Origin: GCA-2746795 sp964643965
GTDB taxonomy: Bacteria; Chloroflexota; Anaerolineae; Promineifilales; Promineifilaceae
NCBI GenBank assembly: GCA_964643965.1
Contig: CAZXVH010000108.1
Span: 1 to 17,749 of the forward strand
Direction: 5' to 3'
DNA length: 17,749 bases
Both the position numbers and the translations under genes were made by a program. Shown one piece after another: positions 16,655 through 17,749 of this stretch. Numbering within the stretch: position 1 is the first letter of the stretch; each line of letters begins with the position of its first letter. A model generated the notes under the pieces. That model searched no databases, was not told where the DNA came from, and saw only the letters and a program-made list of their open reading frames with translations.

Positions 16655-16849
16655 ATGAAAGTCTTAAGCATCAGCCAATCCACCGGCTGGCGCAGTTGGG
16701 CAAGTTCTGCCGCTTCAACAGGCGCTCAATCTGCCTGTTCCAGAAGTTTGCCCAGGCCGCTGCTCACATGTACATCGTATTTCGCTTTGTGTTCAGCTAC
16801 GACTTGCTCCCAACTAAAAACGGCATCATCCTCTTGCCGCGCTTGCTGA
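16655..16849 (+). pseudogene. Truncated ORF directly after galT
   Basis: An ATG at 16655 lies 17 bases after the galT stop with a good GAGGA at 16644-16648, as expected for the next gene of a gal operon. Only about the first 20 codons (MKVLSISQSTGWRSW...) look plausible. From about 16726 the frame runs antisense through the antitoxin-like gene and becomes Ser/Cys-rich. I read it as the start of a lost gene whose remainder has been replaced. Its identity is unknown. Confidence 0.3.
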
Positions 16850-16986
16850 ATATCGGCAATGTCTTCTTTATCTTCAATAAACTGGCGTAATGCTTCCCAA
16901 ACAGACATATCAAACTGAACGGCCGTTTGTCTTCCTTCGCTATCTACAACATATTGTACTGATTGCAACAGGTCCGTAATGGTCAT
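16726..16986 (-). CDS. Antitoxin-like small protein (Phd/RelB-type pattern), no toxin adjacent
   Basis: An 86-aa protein with the layout of small antitoxins: a beta-strand start (VQYVVDSEGRQTAVQFDMSV, residues 10-29), a helix WEALRQFIEDKEDIADI, then an acidic linker ARQEDDAVFSWEQVVAEHKAKY and a C-terminal tail SGLGKLLEQAD. The ATG at 16986 has AAGGTG four bases upstream on the minus strand. In such pairs a RelE/ParE-type toxin normally follows directly, but the 70 bases downstream run into the truncated ORF and galT, and no toxin frame exists. It is divergent from the hicB-like gene. An AACGGCCGTT copy (16918) encodes TAV in the strand region. The family assignment is by pattern only. Confidence 0.6.
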   Translation of the reverse strand: MTITDLLQSVQYVVDSEGRQTAVQFDMSVWEALRQFIEDKEDIADIQQARQEDDAVFSWEQVVAEHKAKYDVHVSSGLGKLLEQAD

Positions 16987-17069
16987 TATTCACCTTATCT
17001 TTGTTGTAGTATGGCATAAATCGTCACTGGGGATTATTACTTGGCAAAACGGCCGTTACCTTCAAAATA

Positions 17070-17098
17070 TTGACCAATGCTTACTATCTCATTAGAAT
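17070..17098 (+). promoter_or_regulatory. Promoter of the hicB-like gene, placed for a leaderless transcript
   Basis: TTGACC (17070-17075), exactly 17 bases, then TAGAAT (17093-17098). The ATG at 17105 is 7 bases after the -10, just where transcription should start. No ribosome binding site is seen, so the mRNA would be leaderless. Confidence 0.6.
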
Positions 17099-17104
17099 GC
17101 GGTC

Positions 17105-17317
17105 ATGAAATACATGGTCGTTATAGAAAAAGGTGAAGATAGTTATGGGGCATACGTCCCCGATTTACCAGGCTGTGTTGCCGTTGGCGATTCCAGGGAA
17201 GAAGTCCTGACTCTGATTCAAGAAGCAATTGGTTTGCACTTGGAAATGTTACAAGAAGATGGTTTTTAAATTCCTACACCACATTCTATGAGCGAATATG
17301 TGGCTGTGCCAGCCTGA
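17105..17317 (+). pseudogene. hicB: hicB-like antitoxin gene with an in-frame premature stop
   Basis: The frame from ATG 17105 encodes a HicB-type N-terminus: MKYMVVIEKGEDSYGAYVPD, then LPGCVAVGDSREEVLTLIQE and AIGLHLEMLQEDGF. TAA at 17267-17269 ends it after 54 residues. The same frame then continues for 15 codons as IPTPHSMSEYVAVPA to TGA at 17315-17317, the ending expected of the family. A single C-to-T or G-to-T change (CAA or GAA to TAA) explains this. The gene is thus either inactivated or makes a product 16 residues short. No hicA is found upstream or downstream; solitary HicB-like proteins are common. A sequencing error remains possible. Confidence 0.75.
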
Positions 17318-17429
17318 TGAGTCGGGAGCCGTTTCCACCGAAATCTCAGCCCTCATCACCACCATCCAGCAATCCAACGCCAACCAGCAACTTGCCCAAG
17401 CCGCTGATTGCGTATATTTTGTGAAATCA

Positions 17430-17522
17430 TTACATACCTAAACATGCGATTTCCGGTTCACCATTCTGTTTGAAGACGTACATTATTCTTCGCACTTGAT
17501 TTACTGCTTCTTTCTTGGTCAT
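17430..17522 (-). CDS. Possible 30-aa small ORF with a strong ribosome binding site
   Basis: On the minus strand GAGGAG stands five bases before ATG 17522; the frame (MTKKEAVNQVRRIMYVFKQN, then GEPEIACLGM) ends at 17430. After two stop codons the same frame reads KIYAISGLGKLLVG (about 17374-17417), whose SGLGKLL matches the tail of the antitoxin-like protein at 16726. It may be a genuine small protein or the broken remains of a second antitoxin gene. The evidence is thin. Confidence 0.25.
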   Translation of the reverse strand: MTKKEAVNQVRRIMYVFKQNGEPEIACLGM

Positions 17523-17749
17523 TGTAACTCCTCTTGCTGTCTATTGAACTGGAAAGTGTTCCTTAAGTTTATACTCTATTTTGTCCTACTCTTGCTGACG
17601 TCACACAGAAGGTGTACGGGTGAATAAGCCAGATATTTATAGAAAGATAAGAGAATGCATACGATTTTAATACGCTACTTGCCAAGCTATTCATGCATGG
17701 GTAATTATTGTTAGTATGGGTTGAATGTATTTTACTTTTATATCTTGTA
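17523..17749. other. A/T-rich end of window without a recognisable gene
   Basis: I see no coding frame with a start signal, no tRNA and no long repeat here. The only marked site is the 8-bp palindrome TGACGTCA at 17596-17603. The plus-strand stretch 17319-17441 just before has an open frame (ESGAVSTEISALITTIQQSN, then ANQQLAQAADCVYF) without a start codon, perhaps a gene fragment. Confidence 0.4.

Overview
The window looks like part of a chromosome from a Gram-negative-like or filamentous environmental bacterium. My best guess is Chloroflexota (Anaerolineae/Ardenticatenia type). The basis is indirect: overall protein character, moderate GC with GC-poor spacers, an Arch_ATPase/DUF234 protein, a long formate-tetrahydrofolate ligase, and a very frequent palindrome AACGGCCGTT. 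No rRNA, tRNA or other taxonomic marker is present, so this placement is inference.

Layout. 1-3402 (+): the 3' part of a branched-chain amino acid type ABC importer operon (livF, livH, livM), with an 8-bp tandem repeat just before livF and a livH enlarged by a long internal insert. 3403-3781: regulatory spacer with two promoter-like sequences, each paired with a copy of the same 15-bp dyad. 3782-5272 (+): Arch_ATPase/DUF234-type P-loop ATPase. 5273-6808: a spacer with strong potential RNA structure, then an unrecognised basic protein of about 430 aa (+). 6916-10283 (-): formate module, i.e. fhs followed by a FocA/NirC-type channel, with a 42-bp perfect palindrome bracketed by 10-bp direct repeats in the channel gene's leader. 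10513-11571 (+): galM. 11928-15303 (+): complete succinate dehydrogenase operon sdhA-sdhB-sdhC-sdhD. 15337-15585 (-): decayed 3' end of a LacI-family regulator. 15603-16637 (+): galT. 16655-17749: a low-density tail with a truncated ORF after galT, an orphan antitoxin-like gene, a hicB-like gene broken by an in-frame stop and preceded by a promoter placed for a leaderless transcript, and small unassigned fragments.

How it fits together. The liv genes import amino acids or related amides or ureas. Foc moves formate, and Fhs charges it onto tetrahydrofolate for one-carbon metabolism. Sdh links the TCA cycle to the quinone pool. GalM and GalT are two steps of galactose (Leloir) catabolism whose probable local LacI regulator survives only as a fragment. 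The least explained parts are the structured leader plus unknown protein at 5341-6808, the duplicated operator before the ATPase, the leader palindrome of the formate channel, and the genome-wide-looking AACGGCCGTT palindrome (12 perfect copies here).
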